A stretch of 64,000 bases of DNA from Endocalyx cinctus (GCA_001600455.1 BCKC01000003.1:744001-808000), one strand, 5' to 3'; numbered from the stretch's first letter, positions 11,849 to 24,088 are shown. Notes: generated by a model from the sequence alone, not told the origin. Translations and numbers: made by a program.

Positions 11849-12689
11849 ACAGGGAAGAATTGGTGGTCAGGTGTTCAATGGCGTAAAGGGTCAAAATTTA
11901 GCGGATACAGGTCTCTATATAGATATATAAAAGAAGGTATCAGGAATAAGAAAGTGAGGATATGGTTCTATGTAGCATAAATTAGATGGTAAAAAGGAAT
12001 ATAGTTATTAAGCAAAAGGCCATAGGATACTATAGTAGGTGATATAATGAAACAACATTCTTATACAATTTCACTATGAAATCTGGCCGTGGGAGGGAAC
12101 CGGTTTAAGTCTTGAGGATTTATCATTTTAACTCAACGTACATGATGTTTACGGGCAAGCTCTTTAAGAAACTCTTTCTATTTTCGTCTTCATCTCTGTA
12201 ATAGAATAGATGGTGATTGGTATGCTAATTAAAAGCTATTTTGGCTGGGTGCTCTATTCATCTGCTATGAGTTTGGTCTGCCTCCCTTTTTTTTTTTAAA
12301 TCACACAAAAAAAAGAGGTCCTTCGAGTTAAGGATAGAGTAAATATGTATTCAAATTTATCATATATTTATCAAATCTAAGGCTAGAAAACACACCTTCA
12401 ACAGAAAAAGAAGCAAGTTATGTAATAAGACATATTTTCTTCTCCCTTTCAGTTTCCTATACTATTCTTTCCGCCCAAAGCTGGTAAGCAGCGAACAGCA
12501 TAACAAATGCGAACAGGCACAATATAACAGATAGGGGATTAAAGTAAGCATATTATACACCAAATATGAAAATAACAGCATAGACCCAGTCAAGATCTAG
12601 CTACTTACCGTTTTTATGCGATATTCCATCCCGCAAACAAAAAAAAAAGGTTCAAGGTGACTTACAAGTAAGTACCTAGGTAGTTAGTT
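11849..12689. other. Convergent intergenic region (3' ends of two genes)
   Basis: This AT-rich stretch lies between the stop of listerin and the stop of the minus-strand gene at 12690. It should contain both 3' UTRs and polyadenylation regions. One perfect copy of the palindrome TACCTAGGTA lies at 12673-12682. No gene is seen. Confidence 0.55.
12673..12682. promoter_or_regulatory. Palindromic word TACCTAGGTA (possible protein-binding site)
   Basis: A perfect 10-base palindrome. It lies just downstream of the minus-strand Ser-rich gene, in its 3' flank. The function is not known. Confidence 0.3.
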
Positions 12690-14144
12690 CTAATACCAAG
12701 TAGTCAACAAGTACTCTTCTAGGTCCGGATTGTTGTGAAAATCAATTTTCTTCGGGGGAAAAGAACGCTTAGATGGCTCCCTCTCGGGAAGCCGGGCGAG
12801 GGTACTTCCGGTCAGCTCGAAATTGCGACGATCCAGATCATCCGCCGCCTCGGCGTTGAAGAGGTACGCCTTGGGCGCGCCCTCGCCCTCGACCTCGGCG
12901 GCGCCCCTGAGTCGCCACCACCCGAAATACCCGACGTTGCCGGCCTGCAGGTAGCTGATCATCGTCGCCAGGCGCGGGTACCGACCGACGACGTCGGCGA
13001 AGGCGGTATCCCCTACGTGCTGCGGCAGGATGGGGAAGTCGACCTCGGCGACGGGGAAGTTGGCCGGCGGTAGGAGCTGCTCGCGCTTCCGCGTCGGCCG
13101 GGGCGCGAACCCGAAGTAGTCGTCCCCGTCGAGCTCGTGGAAGTGCGAGATCGTCCGGGCGAGGAGGGGGTATAGGCCCAAGATCTCGGTAAAAGTGAGC
13201 GATTCCAGCGGTTGCGGTATGGCGGGGACCTCGCCCTCGCCGAGGGCGGTCCCGGGGGGGAAAGGGGTCGCGGAGCCGAGGAGGCTAGGAGGCGGTGGCG
13301 GGATGGGCCTCTTCGAGTTGGGCGACCGTTGGCGGCGCAGCCCGCGGAGCCAGCGGAAGGGGGACTCGGTCTTGGCGTTGAGACGCTTGGCCGGAGTGCT
13401 TTTTCGCTTGCTCTTCTTGGGCGGCGAGCTGCTCTGCGGCGGGGTTAGCGGTGGGGTAGGTGAGGTGACGGGGGTTTGTACCGGGCTTGGTGGAGAGAAA
13501 GTTGCTCCTTCCGGAAAATCGGAGAGTTGTAACGAGCCTGAACCTGATGAATAAGAAGAAGAAGAAGAAGATGATGAAAAAGATGATGAGGAGGAGGATG
13601 ATCCCTCCGACGACGAATCAGAGACTTGTGACGAGCCCGACGACGACGCGGATGGTCCCTCCGACTCGTCGGAGGTTTGTCCCGAGTCTGGCGTCACGAA
13701 GGTCGGGGAACAGGGAGGACCTCCGACGACGTTGTCCATATTGGACTGAGGCGCCATGATAATGGTGGGAGAAAAGTTTAACGCCATGGAGTTTCCCGGT
13801 TGTCCCTTCTGTCCTTCGCAGGGCGGCATGGAGCTTTTCTTGGCTCGGCCGGAACTTTTCTTGCTTCTACCGGAACTCTTCTTGCTTCTGCCGGAACGTG
13901 AGCCCGTCGGAACAGCCGGACTTTCGTGGCGTGCGCGCTTGGGTGTTGACGGAGATTCGGTATAGGATCCATCTGAGGAACCGCTGGACTGGTCCGTATC
14001 ATCTTCGTCGTCCGAGTACGCATTTTGGACGGTCTTCAGCGGCGACGATTTTCTCTTCTTCTTACTAGGCGCAAAACTGACGGTCTTCGGTGCAGACCTT
14101 TTCTTCTTTCTGCCCTGTACGGAACTTTTACTCTCTTTGGCCAT
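12690..14144 (-). CDS. Unrecognised Ser-rich basic protein, probably nuclear
   Basis: A single-exon frame of 484 codons with a start in good context (ttggccat on the plus strand) and much higher GC than its flanks. The first 35 residues hold three Lys/Arg clusters (GRKKKR, SKKKRK), which are plausible nuclear localisation signals. Residues 40-240 are low complexity: acidic stretches, three SGR(S/A)KKSS repeats, and a poly-Ser block encoded by a GAA/GAT-type microsatellite on the plus strand (about 13555-13605). A Pro-rich part and a second basic cluster follow. The C-terminal third is more ordered and has two related units of about 30 residues (316-346 and 381-411), each with a YP-LA--IS core and ending in YFG. 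I do not recognise the family. The coding potential is supported by length, composition and the ordered C-terminus. Confidence 0.75.
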   Translation of the reverse strand: MAKESKSSVQGRKKKRSAPKTVSFAPSKKKRKSSPLKTVQNAYSDDEDDTDQSSGSSDGSYTESPSTPKRARHESPAVPTGSRSGRSKKSSGRSKKSSGRAKKSSMPPCEGQKGQPGNSMALNFSPTIIMAPQSNMDNVVGGPPCSPTFVTPDSGQTSDESEGPSASSSGSSQVSDSSSEGSSSSSSSFSSSSSSSSYSSGSGSLQLSDFPEGATFSPPSPVQTPVTSPTPPLTPPQSSSPPKKSKRKSTPAKRLNAKTESPFRWLRGLRRQRSPNSKRPIPPPPPSLLGSATPFPPGTALGEGEVPAIPQPLESLTFTEILGLYPLLARTISHFHELDGDDYFGFAPRPTRKREQLLPPANFPVAEVDFPILPQHVGDTAFADVVGRYPRLATMISYLQAGNVGYFGWWRLRGAAEVEGEGAPKAYLFNAEAADDLDRRNFELTGSTLARLPEREPSKRSFPPKKIDFHNNPDLEEYLLTTWY

Positions 14145-14945
14145 GTTTGTAGATATTTTATGCTTTGTTACTGTAGCTGTTAGTACAAATGCTGTAGATG
14201 TTAGGTTTTTTTTTTAGTCCTCTTGACGAGGACAGGTTCACTGTGGTCAGTACTGTTGCTGTCTTGGATCTAGATGAACATGCTGTTGTGTTGAGGGTGA
14301 GGTTATTATTCTTATATAGGCTTTACAAGGGCGGCGAGACAGTGCGCTTGTTTGAAAAACAACTGCATTGTTTGATATGACAAGGCAGACAAAGAACAAT
14401 CAATGTATACTAACATCAGGACGAATGACAGAGATTTAGACAGAGTGGCTATGATTAATGTATAACTTCTTTGTAGCGTGGTATCTTCAACAAAGCCATT
14501 CCTTGCTATTCAAAAGTGTAGATGGTGTCGTTCGCTATGACTCAAAGTTATCTCAATTTTATCACTTACGAATGACTTTGTTTCACGCAACTTTAATGCC
14601 CACCGCAAGTATCTCTACGTGTCAAAGCGACAGGTGAAATCGGGGGAAACGTCACTTTGTTTCATCGCCCCTTCAGCATTCAATATATTCATATCGACTT
14701 CATCATTCGCCATAATAAGTTTCTGGTCCTATCATCCATGGAGAGAAAGACAATGGATTATTGGATTATTTACCTCTGGGGATTATCTGTTCCTCTCTCT
14801 AAGGCGCGACGTATCTGCAAACTTGACTTGTGTATCTGTAGTTGTATTTCGAAATGACGGCTTACTTATTCTGTATATAATATATAGTTATGACGTCGAG
14901 CCCAACTTCATCCCAGCTGTCCAAATGTTTCACCAAACATCGATT
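14145..14945. other. Intergenic region, no gene seen
   Basis: It lies between the start of the Ser-rich gene and the 3' end of the kinase gene, both on the minus strand, so it should hold the promoter of the former. Open plus-strand frames here (14198-14380, 14619-14984) show no motif and overlap the end of the kinase gene. Confidence 0.5.
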
Positions 14946-16291
14946 CTATTGTGGCTGAGGGGGTCCTATGCATTCGAATTGTAAAGCCTGTAACTTGTCA
15001 GCAGTTATACGAAAATAATATGCGGGATACGAACTTGGGACGCTGTTATTCTGTCTTTGCTCTCATATTTGACCATCGCAGCGATGAGACTGTAAAAGTC
15101 ACCATCCACATCGGACAAGAGCTCTTCCCAGGGCTTCCCTTCAAAAACTTGATACATGTCAAATGGTTTCGTTTTAAAATTAGTGGCCTCTGGCCAGGAT
15201 TCCCTTGTTGGGCTACCGATGGTTTTGAATATGCTGAGTATTAGACCAAGTTGATTGCCGTCCTCGTGAGTCGGGCGAGATTCAAATAATGGTCGAGGCG
15301 GATGACGACAACATTCGACCAGCATGACGCCGGCCCCCCATATGTCGACGGCCGTTCCATACGACTTGTCGCCAAATAGGGCCTCCGGGGCTCGATAGGG
15401 TCCCGTGCCTATATCAAGAATCTTGTCTTGAATAGGCTCGGTGGAAAGCGACAATTCCGGGTGCCAGGCGGTCCCAAAGTCGGATAAGTAGGCCGGTCCA
15501 TCGACCGACTCGAGCAAAACGGCGGAAGGCTTAATGTCTCTGTGGATAATACCCTTCTCGTGGATATGACTTAGAGCGTTAAAGAGCTGTTGAAAGATGG
15601 ACCGAACGCGCGATTCGGGTAATGTTCCGTTTTCAATCAGCATCTCAAGACTCATAGGCATGAAAGGGAATACCAGAGTAAAACGTTGTTCCTGGTCCCT
15701 GAAAGTGCTTAACAGAGGGATGCAGTTACCCTTCAACAGAGCCAGAATTTTGGCCTCACGAAAGGGGTTGTGCGGTTCAATGTCACGAGTCTCAACGATA
15801 ACTTTCAGCGCTACCGCCTTTGACCTATAAACTTGGGCAGTCACGCCGCTGGCTACATAGTGGCAGTTTTGATATGTACCAATTGTTATACCCGGCGATT
15901 CAGCACCATGAGATTCTTCAGACGGGACGGTCTGGGAAGATGCTAAAGTGCCTTGGCTAAGCCGAATTTGACAAGCATTATCATATTGTTCCTGAGATAG
16001 GGTTAATTATATGTTTACATATTATTTAACGAAGACATACACGTGATGATGAGGTCTTATAAGCATCAGTCTCTATAGAGAATGCGTCCTTTTGGGAGAA
16101 GGTAGATACAAGTGCGGCGTCTTGATCAAGTGCCGTCTTTCTAAAAACGACGAGGACGTGAATATGAATTAAAGTAGATAGGTAACATAGTTGGTGTCTA
16201 GATACCTATAGAGATGTACTTACATGGCTTGAATATTGTCATAACGTTGACTTGAAGTGAGAGACTCTCTCCAGTCAGCTTCTGAAACCAT
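14946..16291 (-). CDS. CDK-like serine/threonine kinase (Csk1-type) with altered catalytic loop
   Basis: Four exons: 16291-16224, 16140-16041, 15991-15035 and 14987-14946, giving 388 residues. Seen in order: a weak glycine loop (ASGVTAQVY, about 100), the ATP-binding Lys in VALKVI, the helix-C Glu in REAKIL, the catalytic loop HRDIKPSAVLL (about 205), DFGTAW (about 227), and GPYRAPEAL (about 257). The layout and the WGAGVMLVE and IFKTIGSPT segments place it in the CMGC group near CDK-activating kinases such as fission yeast Csk1. In the catalytic loop the metal-binding Asn of HRDxKPxN is Ala, so activity is uncertain. The last intron (15034-14988) has a clear CTGAC branch point and a CAG acceptor but a GTTCGT donor; without it the protein ends ten residues after the donor. 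The upstream exons give a Ser/Thr-rich N-terminus without known domains. Confidence 0.85.
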
Positions 16292-17192
16292 TGTGTTGTT
16301 GATGATTATGAATTATCCTAGAGGTATCAGATGGGATATCCATACAATTCGATACGGAGTTAACCAAGCAACCCTACTCCTTGCCGTATAGCTGCCTAGC
16401 ATAGGACCTAACTAGACTAAAGTTAGTAGAATATGACTTCATAAAGCAGGACGGAGATGAGCATATGATGTTAAATGGCAAATGTATAAATCGAGTTATT
16501 GAGCTATTTGAAACTACCGGCGTTATACTAATTTCGAAGTTAGTAGGGCTGGTAGGTACCTATACCGTGGTAACCTTACCTATTAGGCGTATATCAACCT
16601 TAGCTGACAAGACCTGCTAATTAGTACTTACGTAGTGTACTCTGTACCTAATATATACTTAATGCTCAATACTTACATATTTAGTAGTCATATTAACCTT
16701 GCAAGTTCTAATAATAAATAATTATTGTTTATTACAATTTACGGCTTTGTCGCACAATTCCTTCCTATACCTTCTACGGGCACTACTCTAACCAACCACA
16801 TACATTAATTCCTATGGTAGCTATCTTGGGATTCTTTTTTTCTTGTCATTCAGAATCATAGCTACTCTACCACCTGCTCTCTTCTTTCATCTTCGATCGC
16901 TTTATTTTCTTATTATCTCATCTTCAAATCATTGTACTCTTGTAGTTATTCTATTTCACCTTGTTTAGCTATCCTTTTCTGATATACCCCGTACACATAA
17001 ACGTATATACATACCCCATATACATATACTTAACTTACATATCGCATCACCTCACATCACATATAACCTATACTCTACCTATTTATATGTCTTCCTATCC
17101 ACCCCTCCTCTGCGCAATTACTCGACTGTATCTTGTGTCTAATGAGTGATATCTCGTCTACTTCCTAATCTCATCCCGATAAGTGATACACC
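16292..17192. other. Divergent intergenic region (kinase and SYP1 promoters)
   Basis: AT-rich, with no gene recognised. It separates the kinase start (minus, 16291) from the SYP1 start (plus, 17193), so it should carry two promoters. The last 350 bases before SYP1 are strongly pyrimidine-rich. A short palindromic word, aggtacct, occurs near 16554. Confidence 0.5.
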
Positions 17193-20042
17193 ATGGACGA
17201 TCTTTCAAGAGCTGAGTATCCAGCTATGCTGGTAAGCTTGACCTTAGAGCTTGCGTTTTTGTAGCTTTCTAGAACCATCGTGCTAATTACATTCAACCTC
17301 GTTTCTAAACTGCAGGCCAACCTACAGCCAAGCCAAGCCGTACAAACCCTGAACGAACGGGTGAAGCGCATTGCCAAAGTGAACAATGAGATTGCCGACT
17401 GGCTGCAGGTATGAACACATGTGGCGCAAGAACCGCTTACCACAGCCAGCTAACTTATATTGAAAAAAGGAACGTCGGAAAGTTGAAGAACTATACGTAC
17501 AGGGCTTGCGACGCCTTATACAATTCCGCGTGCCTAACATGCAATCTGATCTCGGGTGCGTCATCTCACGAAGCCGACATAGCATGCTATTCATGAAAAT
17601 GCTAACCCTATACTCCCCTGTGAAGCTCATTCCAACCCCAATGGGACAAGATCCTCCAGTCCACCGATTCCATTGCCTCATCGCATCACACATTCGCAAC
17701 CAAGATCGAGAAGGATGTCGAAATGCCTCTTAGAACGTTCAGTCAGAAGAAAGAGATGGTGAATATGCAGAATATTCAAGGAAACCTCCAAGTTATGGCA
17801 AAGGAACTCGACGAAGCTCAAGAGAAATCTGACAAATTAAGCAAAAAAGGTGGCAAGGCTAGTGCGCAGAAGGTCGACCAAGCTGCCGGGAGACTGGAAG
17901 CTGCGAATTCGCAATGGGAGTCCCAGGCGCCTTTTATTTTTGAGACCCTCCAAGCCTTGGACGAGACCCGGTTGAACCAGTTACGCGATTGTCTCACTCA
18001 GTACGGCACTTACGAGGGCGAGCAAGCGCAACGTCACCAAGCCACTTCTGAGAGCATGTTAAACAGCTTGCTAGATTTCAGCACTGCTACCGAAATCGAT
18101 ACCTTTGTCGCCAAAACTACGATGGGTAAACCAAAGATCGAAAAGCGTTCTCCTGCAGTACGGCAATCTTCAAGCTTTGCTGCTAGCACCACTTCATCTA
18201 TGCCGCCACCGCCGAGCATCAATCTTCCACCAACGGAGGACGACCGCAGTGACCAGCGGAGTGAGCACTCGGCGCCGAAGGAGCCGCCCCCGGAAAACCG
18301 CCTACGCAGCCGTATTGGCACCATGCTGGGTCGACGGCGGCAGAGCATACACGGCGGTTTCGGCCAGCTTTCTCCTGCTAAAGGACCATTCGGTAGGAAC
18401 ACCAAGAGCAGTCACGGATTGTCGCCCAGGGCTTCGTCTAGTAATCTCGGCGACTCCACCCACCGGCTAAGCTCACTCGCCGAGAACGCCGACGCGGTAG
18501 AGGAACCATCCCGCGCCTCTGAAACCCAAGAAAAGAGGAGCCACGACGAGACGAATGGGGTAGGAGGTGACGGTCTCAAAGACGAAACCCCGTCGACGAC
18601 ATCTCAGGTTAATGGCACTTCCACCGCAGACGCTTTTGATGTTCCACCTCCACCTGGACCTCCACCTTCGCAATTGGTGCAGGAAAAGGATTCCGAGGGC
18701 TTTACTGTACCTGTAGCTGTTAACGACCCCATATCACAAGCGGAGAAGGAGGCGGCTGGGCATGAAGCCGAACAACTCTTCAAACTCGATATCAAGACAG
18801 AGCCAGTCGCCGAAGAAGATCCGGAAGCGAAGAAAGCTGCTCTCTCTAACGTAGCTAACAGTCTCTCAGCCATGGGCACGTTAGCACGAAGAACTGGCAC
18901 TGTACGAGGACGCAGAGACGTGCGAAATACTATCTATGTACCTAGTCCTGTATCTGAAGGGACCGCAACTGCAAATCCTTTCCCTCCTTTGCCTGATATG
19001 CCGACAATATCAAAACCGGCAACCCTTCCCGGGCTGACTTCCGAAGCTAGCGTTGCGGGAACGTCGGATACGCAGTCGATTCGATCCGGTACCTCGCTCA
19101 GCAGCATTGTCCACGCAAAGCATCCCGACATGCATGAACCAGGCCTTAATTCGTCTGTCATGGAGACTATATCGGCAACATTCGATGGTGGTGAACTCAA
19201 AGACGTGAAAATAAACGGCGAGATTGCCTTCTGCTATAATTCCGCAGATATGATGAGCGCGCCAAGTAAGTGTGATTTTATCTCAACCTCGTTGAAGCTC
19301 TACAAAAGTTCTAACCATGTTATTAGTTCATATTCCCGTCCGTATCAACAATTTCCCGACGCTCGAGGTGATTGGCCCTAATCGGATCTTTGTTACGAAT
19401 ACCCCTGAACACGCGGATCAATTCACCTTGGATGTGTCACATATCCAGAAAACAACTATTGGCTTCTCATACAGACTTCACGTTGATAGCCACACTCTGC
19501 CCATGGAACATATACCGATAATCATTAATCCGGCCTGGAAGCCTCAGGGCGATAAGCTAGGACTGTTACTCCAGTACAAGCTCAACCCAGCCTTCAAGTT
19601 TTCGACAGATATTTCTGCTGGAGTGCACCTCCACAATTTAGTTTTATTTGCAACGTACGACGGCAAGTCCTCGGGGGCTCAGACGAAACCTCAAGGCACG
19701 CACCTCAAGGAGAAGCATCTTGTCTACTGGCGCTTGGGAGACGTTACCTTGATGCCGGACGAGGACTGGCGAAAGATCGTGTGCCGAATTATTGGCGAGC
19801 AAGGTTCACAGCCCATGCCAGGCACCATCGAGGCGCGTTGGGAATTTGACCCACCACAATCGAATATCGATGAAACGGCCAACGTCATATCAATATCACG
19901 ATTCGAAGAGGGTAAAGGTAAAGAAGTAGAACTTAGCGATGACGACCCCTTTGCCGACGACACCACCGCTTCATCAGAAGGAAAGTGGGTTGATGTCCCG
20001 GCAATAAGGAAACTCGTTAGCGGAAAATACGAGGCGAAGTAA
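17193..20042 (+). CDS. SYP1: F-BAR and mu-homology domain endocytic protein Syp1 (muniscin)
   Basis: Five exons: 17193-17231, 17316-17408, 17470-17555, 17626-19265 and 19327-20042, giving 857 residues (yeast Syp1 has 870). The N-terminal 260 residues form the F-BAR domain, with ERRKVEELYVQGLRRL and QWDKILQSTDSIASSHHTFA as clear family segments. The middle (about 270-590) is low complexity, with Pro-rich stretches (MPPPPSINLPP, VPPPPGPPPS) that could bind SH3 domains. The C-terminus, from about 600 (GGELKDVKINGEIAFCY), is the mu-homology domain that binds cargo. Syp1/FCHo proteins act early in clathrin-mediated endocytosis and in septin organisation at the plasma membrane. The first three introns fall in the first 100 codons. 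The assignment is secure; the start fits the family N-terminus. Confidence 0.93.
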
Positions 20043-20917
20043 AGAAATCGGTACCGAAATATGCGAAATTTGACAATAATTAAGCCAGTACATATAAGGG
20101 GGGATTTTTTCTTTTTCTTTTTTTGAAGATGAAAAGATATATATAAAAAAAAGGAAAGGGGTTACGGATGGGAGTATGTTTTATTAAGGAGACATTACGA
20201 GCGCTGGCTACGGAAGAGTCCCTTTTTTTTTTGTTCTTTTTTTTTCTTACCAATCATTGGCTTGTTACGATTAGGATCATACGCGTCGCATTGGAAGCAT
20301 TTTCATTCAGATCGTTGATATCGCTATTAGTAGATATATTTTTGCAAATTGTCTCCCTCCCTGGTACATTGACAACCTCTTTGTCACTTTCTTTGTTTTC
20401 TCTCCTTTGTCTTCGGTATACCACTTGTACATAACGATCTACATATATCTTAATTGTATCTTCTCTTGGCCATTTCACTTGAAATAGGGAGCAGTGATAC
20501 GAAGATGAGTGATGAAGTGCGTACAACTGGTTTAATATTCCTTGCTTGCGATAATTATTTTCGATTATGAAGTGTTGAAAGAAATAAAAACGAACACTTA
20601 CCAAGTGATTACAATTCAACGCCAGCCAGATGATATTGTTTACTAAGATTTAAGGTATCTTGACGCACCGAAACTGAATAAATGCAACAGATCCTCTCCA
20701 GTTTTTTTTTTATTTATTTTTTTTTCTCTTCCTTCAACTTTGTTTCATCCGATATCAAACAGTATATTCACATTGGCATTATCATTCATGTATTATTATA
20801 ATAAGAGACAGCAACTAGTTTGCAAGTAGCAAATCTGGTTATGTAAGTACGGTGTGTATGTATAGATGTCTAAAAACCTCCATTTCTTTCTCTTTTTTTG
20901 GTTTTCTTGGAATCTAT
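20043..20917. other. Convergent intergenic region (SYP1 and MAD1 3' ends)
   Basis: Rich in poly(T) and poly(A) tracts (for example 20222-20245 and 20701-20728), as expected for two 3' UTRs that face each other. Nothing that looks coding. Confidence 0.5.
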
Positions 20918-23270
20918 CTAGCCCGCGTTAGCTCTCGTATGCTCCTCATAAAACTCGAGCGTCAGCGCGGCCAGAAACCCGGGAATGCAACCCTTCTCGC
21001 GCACCCAGAACTGGATCTGATCGCCGATCCGACGCGCGAAGGGGCTCTGGGGCCCGCCCGAGACCTTCATGGTACCGCGCTCGCCGTCGAAGACGATGCT
21101 GTTCTCGTGCTCGTCCGAGGCGCTCGGGTAGAATAAGCTCTCGACCCTCATCTTGCCGTTAGGGATAAAGGTCACCGTCCACCCCAGCGTGCTGAAGATG
21201 GCCTCCTTGAATTCTTGCGATTTCGAGGCCCACACCTCCTTGAGACGTCGCGCCGACTTTTGCGCCGACGCCGTCTCCCGCTGCGCTTCCTCTACTTCGC
21301 GCCGGGCGGCCGCGAGCTGCGACGCCGGTATCAGCGCCGCTTTCGGGTTCCGGCGGGCTTCCTTCTCGAGCTGGGCGAGGAGGTCCTTGTTCTCGCGCTT
21401 GAGCGCCTCCAGGGTAGCGACTTTGATGGCTTCGTAGTCGGACGTGGGATTGGAGCGTAGCGATAGGACGCGCGTCTTATTGACGGATTCGGCGGCGGCG
21501 AGACGGGACTGGAGCACTTCGTGTTCTTTCTGCAGAACTTGGTGCTGCGTCTGCAATTTCGAAAGCTCGTCCGCTAACTTCCTTCGTTTTCTGTTCAACT
21601 CGCCGAGCTGTTCGCTCTCTGAGTCCTCGGTACGGCTCCGTTTTGAACCGGTTGCGGGATCTAAATTAGTACCGTTTGATGATTCAACCGCGGAGAGCTC
21701 CTTGTGTAGAGTCTGGACCTCCTCTTTATACTTGTCCACGACTTGCTCCAATTCGGATATGCGATCAACCTTTTGCTGATCGAAATTACCGGTATCGAAA
21801 GTCTCGTCTTCGGCATCAAAGGTTTTCAGCTGAGCGCGGAGGTACTCTACCTCCTTTACCGCTAGCGCGCGCTGCCTTTCTATCCTAGCTAACGCTTTTG
21901 TCGCCGTGGCCGGAGCAGCGCTAGTCTTCATCTTTTCGACCTGAGCGGCAAGATTCTTCATTTCCGACTCGAGAGACTTGATGATCTCGTCCCGCTCCAC
22001 GATCTGAGGTTGCATCTCGCCGAGCCTCTCGATAAGAGATGCCGAATTATATCTTTCTTGTACGAGCGCGCGCGCGACATCTTCGGGTGAATCGAACTCC
22101 ATGATACCGTCGTTTTCGCTGGCGTTCTGCAGATAGGCGGTCCAGGCCAGTCGCTCATCTTCCAGTCGTTGTCTCTGTATCCGAGCTTCGGTAAGTTCGG
22201 CCTCCAGCGAGTGGGAGGCTTCGAGCTTTCGCTGTAGAGACCTTTTCTCTTCTTCCACAACTTCGACGGCTTTGTGAATCTGCCGAAGGTGGTTCAGTTC
22301 AGTCTGTTGCTTAGATGTCTGAGCTTCGAGAGACCTGATATGTTGTACTTGATCGGATAGCTCGCGACGAATAACAGATATGGTCTCGGCATCTCCAGTC
22401 TGGGCCTTTAGTCTCAATATTTCTGACTCTAACTCTCCAATGGTGGTTACTTTTTCGGATAGTTGTTGTTGGACTTCTTGTAGCGCGGACTCTCGCGCCT
22501 GGTCGTTTTGCTCGAACTCTTGAACGGCATGGCGCAGACTCGCGAGTAGAACCTCCATATCATCGATCCTTCTTTGATTCATCCTCTCGCCTTCCTCTTT
22601 AGCAGCTACCAAATCCTCCATTTGTTCTCTAATTAAGCGCGATTCATCAGCAGAGTCGCGTACTCTCCGTTCGAACTCTAGTTTTTCTTGCGCCGATGAC
22701 TCTTTCAATTCGCGTAGTTCGTTTTGGATGTTTTGGTATTGTCTTTCGGCGGTAGCTTTGTCGCCTTCGGCCATTTGCTTCTGCTTGAAATCATCTTCGG
22801 CCTTTCTCCGCACGTCGCGTAACTCGTTGTCGTGTTGAAGCGAAAGCAATTCCTTCTCTTGCTCGTAATTCTCCAGCTTGTAGCGCATCGTCGCTACTTC
22901 CGCTTTAAGCTCTTCTATCCGCTTACGTTGGGTTTCATATTCCTCAGCGTCGGGAGGGGCGAAGTTTTCTTTCGAACTATCTCGCGAAGTGGCTCTCTGG
23001 GAATCGTAGCCCATGGCACTTTGACGAGATGATGGTCTCGCATGATGAGATGGCGTGTTATTTTCGGCTCCCGTCAGGAAATCGTAGCTAGGTTGTGTCG
23101 CTTGTGATGCTCGAAAAGAAGCGACCTATATCATCCAATGTCAGATGTTTTGAGACTATGTATCATTATATGTATTGACTCGGACTCACTCGTGACTCTC
23201 TCAGAGAAGTATGCGGCCGCGGTAGCGACGAGCCACCGCTACCGCCGCTTCGACGAAATCTTCCAGACAT
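20918..23270 (-). CDS. MAD1: Spindle assembly checkpoint protein Mad1
   Basis: Two exons, 23270-23190 and 23125-20918, joined in phase 0, giving 762 residues. Residues 65-640 are almost all heptad-type coiled coil. Near residues 575-590 RVLSLRSNPTSDYE fits the Mad2 interaction motif (basic, two hydrophobics, then Pro six to seven residues on). The C-terminus holds RRLKEVWASKSQEF, containing the Arg-Leu-Lys motif needed for Bub1 binding, and then the RWD-like head (LGWTVTFIPNGKMRVESLFY to the end). Mad1 sits at nuclear pores and at unattached kinetochores, where it recruits and converts Mad2. The short Gly/Ser/Arg-rich first exon (MSGRFRRSGGSGGSS) was found by splicing; the large exon alone has a later Met and would lose 64 residues. 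Confidence 0.93.
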
Positions 23271-24088
23271 CTAGCTCAGCTAGTAGTAATATGGTTTACT
23301 CAAATCACATAGGTAATTAATATAAGAAAGGCTAAAATTACAAGTTCTTTTTTCCGGCGATAGAATAAGTAGAAACACAATGATATATATTCATAAAAAG
23401 TTGCTTTGTTTACGTTGTTTTCAGGGTAATGTCAATTGAAAGTAAAATTATGCATATACAAGGTAGCTGGCCTATTAGCTTATGTTCTAATGTCCCATCA
23501 GCTACCGGAGTGCCTAAGTACTGTTAATATATACAAGTACAACGTTCTGAACTGGATTCACTAAACCTACTAAGTTTAGTAGTCAGTTAGTGTACTGTAG
23601 ATACTTAATTAGTGTATCTTAGGTATTTGTTCGATGTATAATTTCATAAATTAGTGTAATTATTTATGCTAAATACCCCTGATATATTATACGTATTTTG
23701 CATGCCCCATACTTTTCTTCCATTGACATTCTTTCTGTTCTTGGCTGATGAGGTTCCATCACTTAAACAGCTTCCCTGTCATGCGTGTCTTTTCTAGTTA
23801 CTGCTTTTCAACTTCGACGATAGCTTCTTTTTTCTTGTGTAAGCTTGCGTAAATTTATGTCATATTTGTTCCCTTGTTCTTTGAACACTCTACCATAAAC
23901 TCCTCCCACGTGAGGTTTCCTTTGCACCACATGGATTTCTTCTCCCCGTAATAATTCTGCGGCTTTTGCTGCCATTTATTAAAAACATAATTTCCTCTCA
24001 ATCTTTTTCAACCACTCTCTCCCTCTCGTATGCGCGTGCCATATCGTGTCATAATCCAAAACTCGACTTAATAAACCATCATACCACC
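23271..24088. other. Divergent intergenic region (MAD1 and TAM41 promoters)
   Basis: AT-rich with no gene. An in-frame upstream ATG at 23966 would lengthen Tam41 by 41 residues; the stretch 23966-24088 is therefore either 5' UTR or an N-terminal extension. A cccacgtga E-box-like word occurs at about 23906. Confidence 0.5.

Noticed and set aside
13555..13605. GAA/GAT microsatellite as an independent repeat element
   Set aside because: It is the coding sequence of the poly-Ser block of the minus-strand gene.
14619..14984. Plus-strand frame of 121 codons between the Ser-rich gene and the kinase
   Set aside because: No motif, AT-rich, and it overlaps the last exon of the kinase gene.
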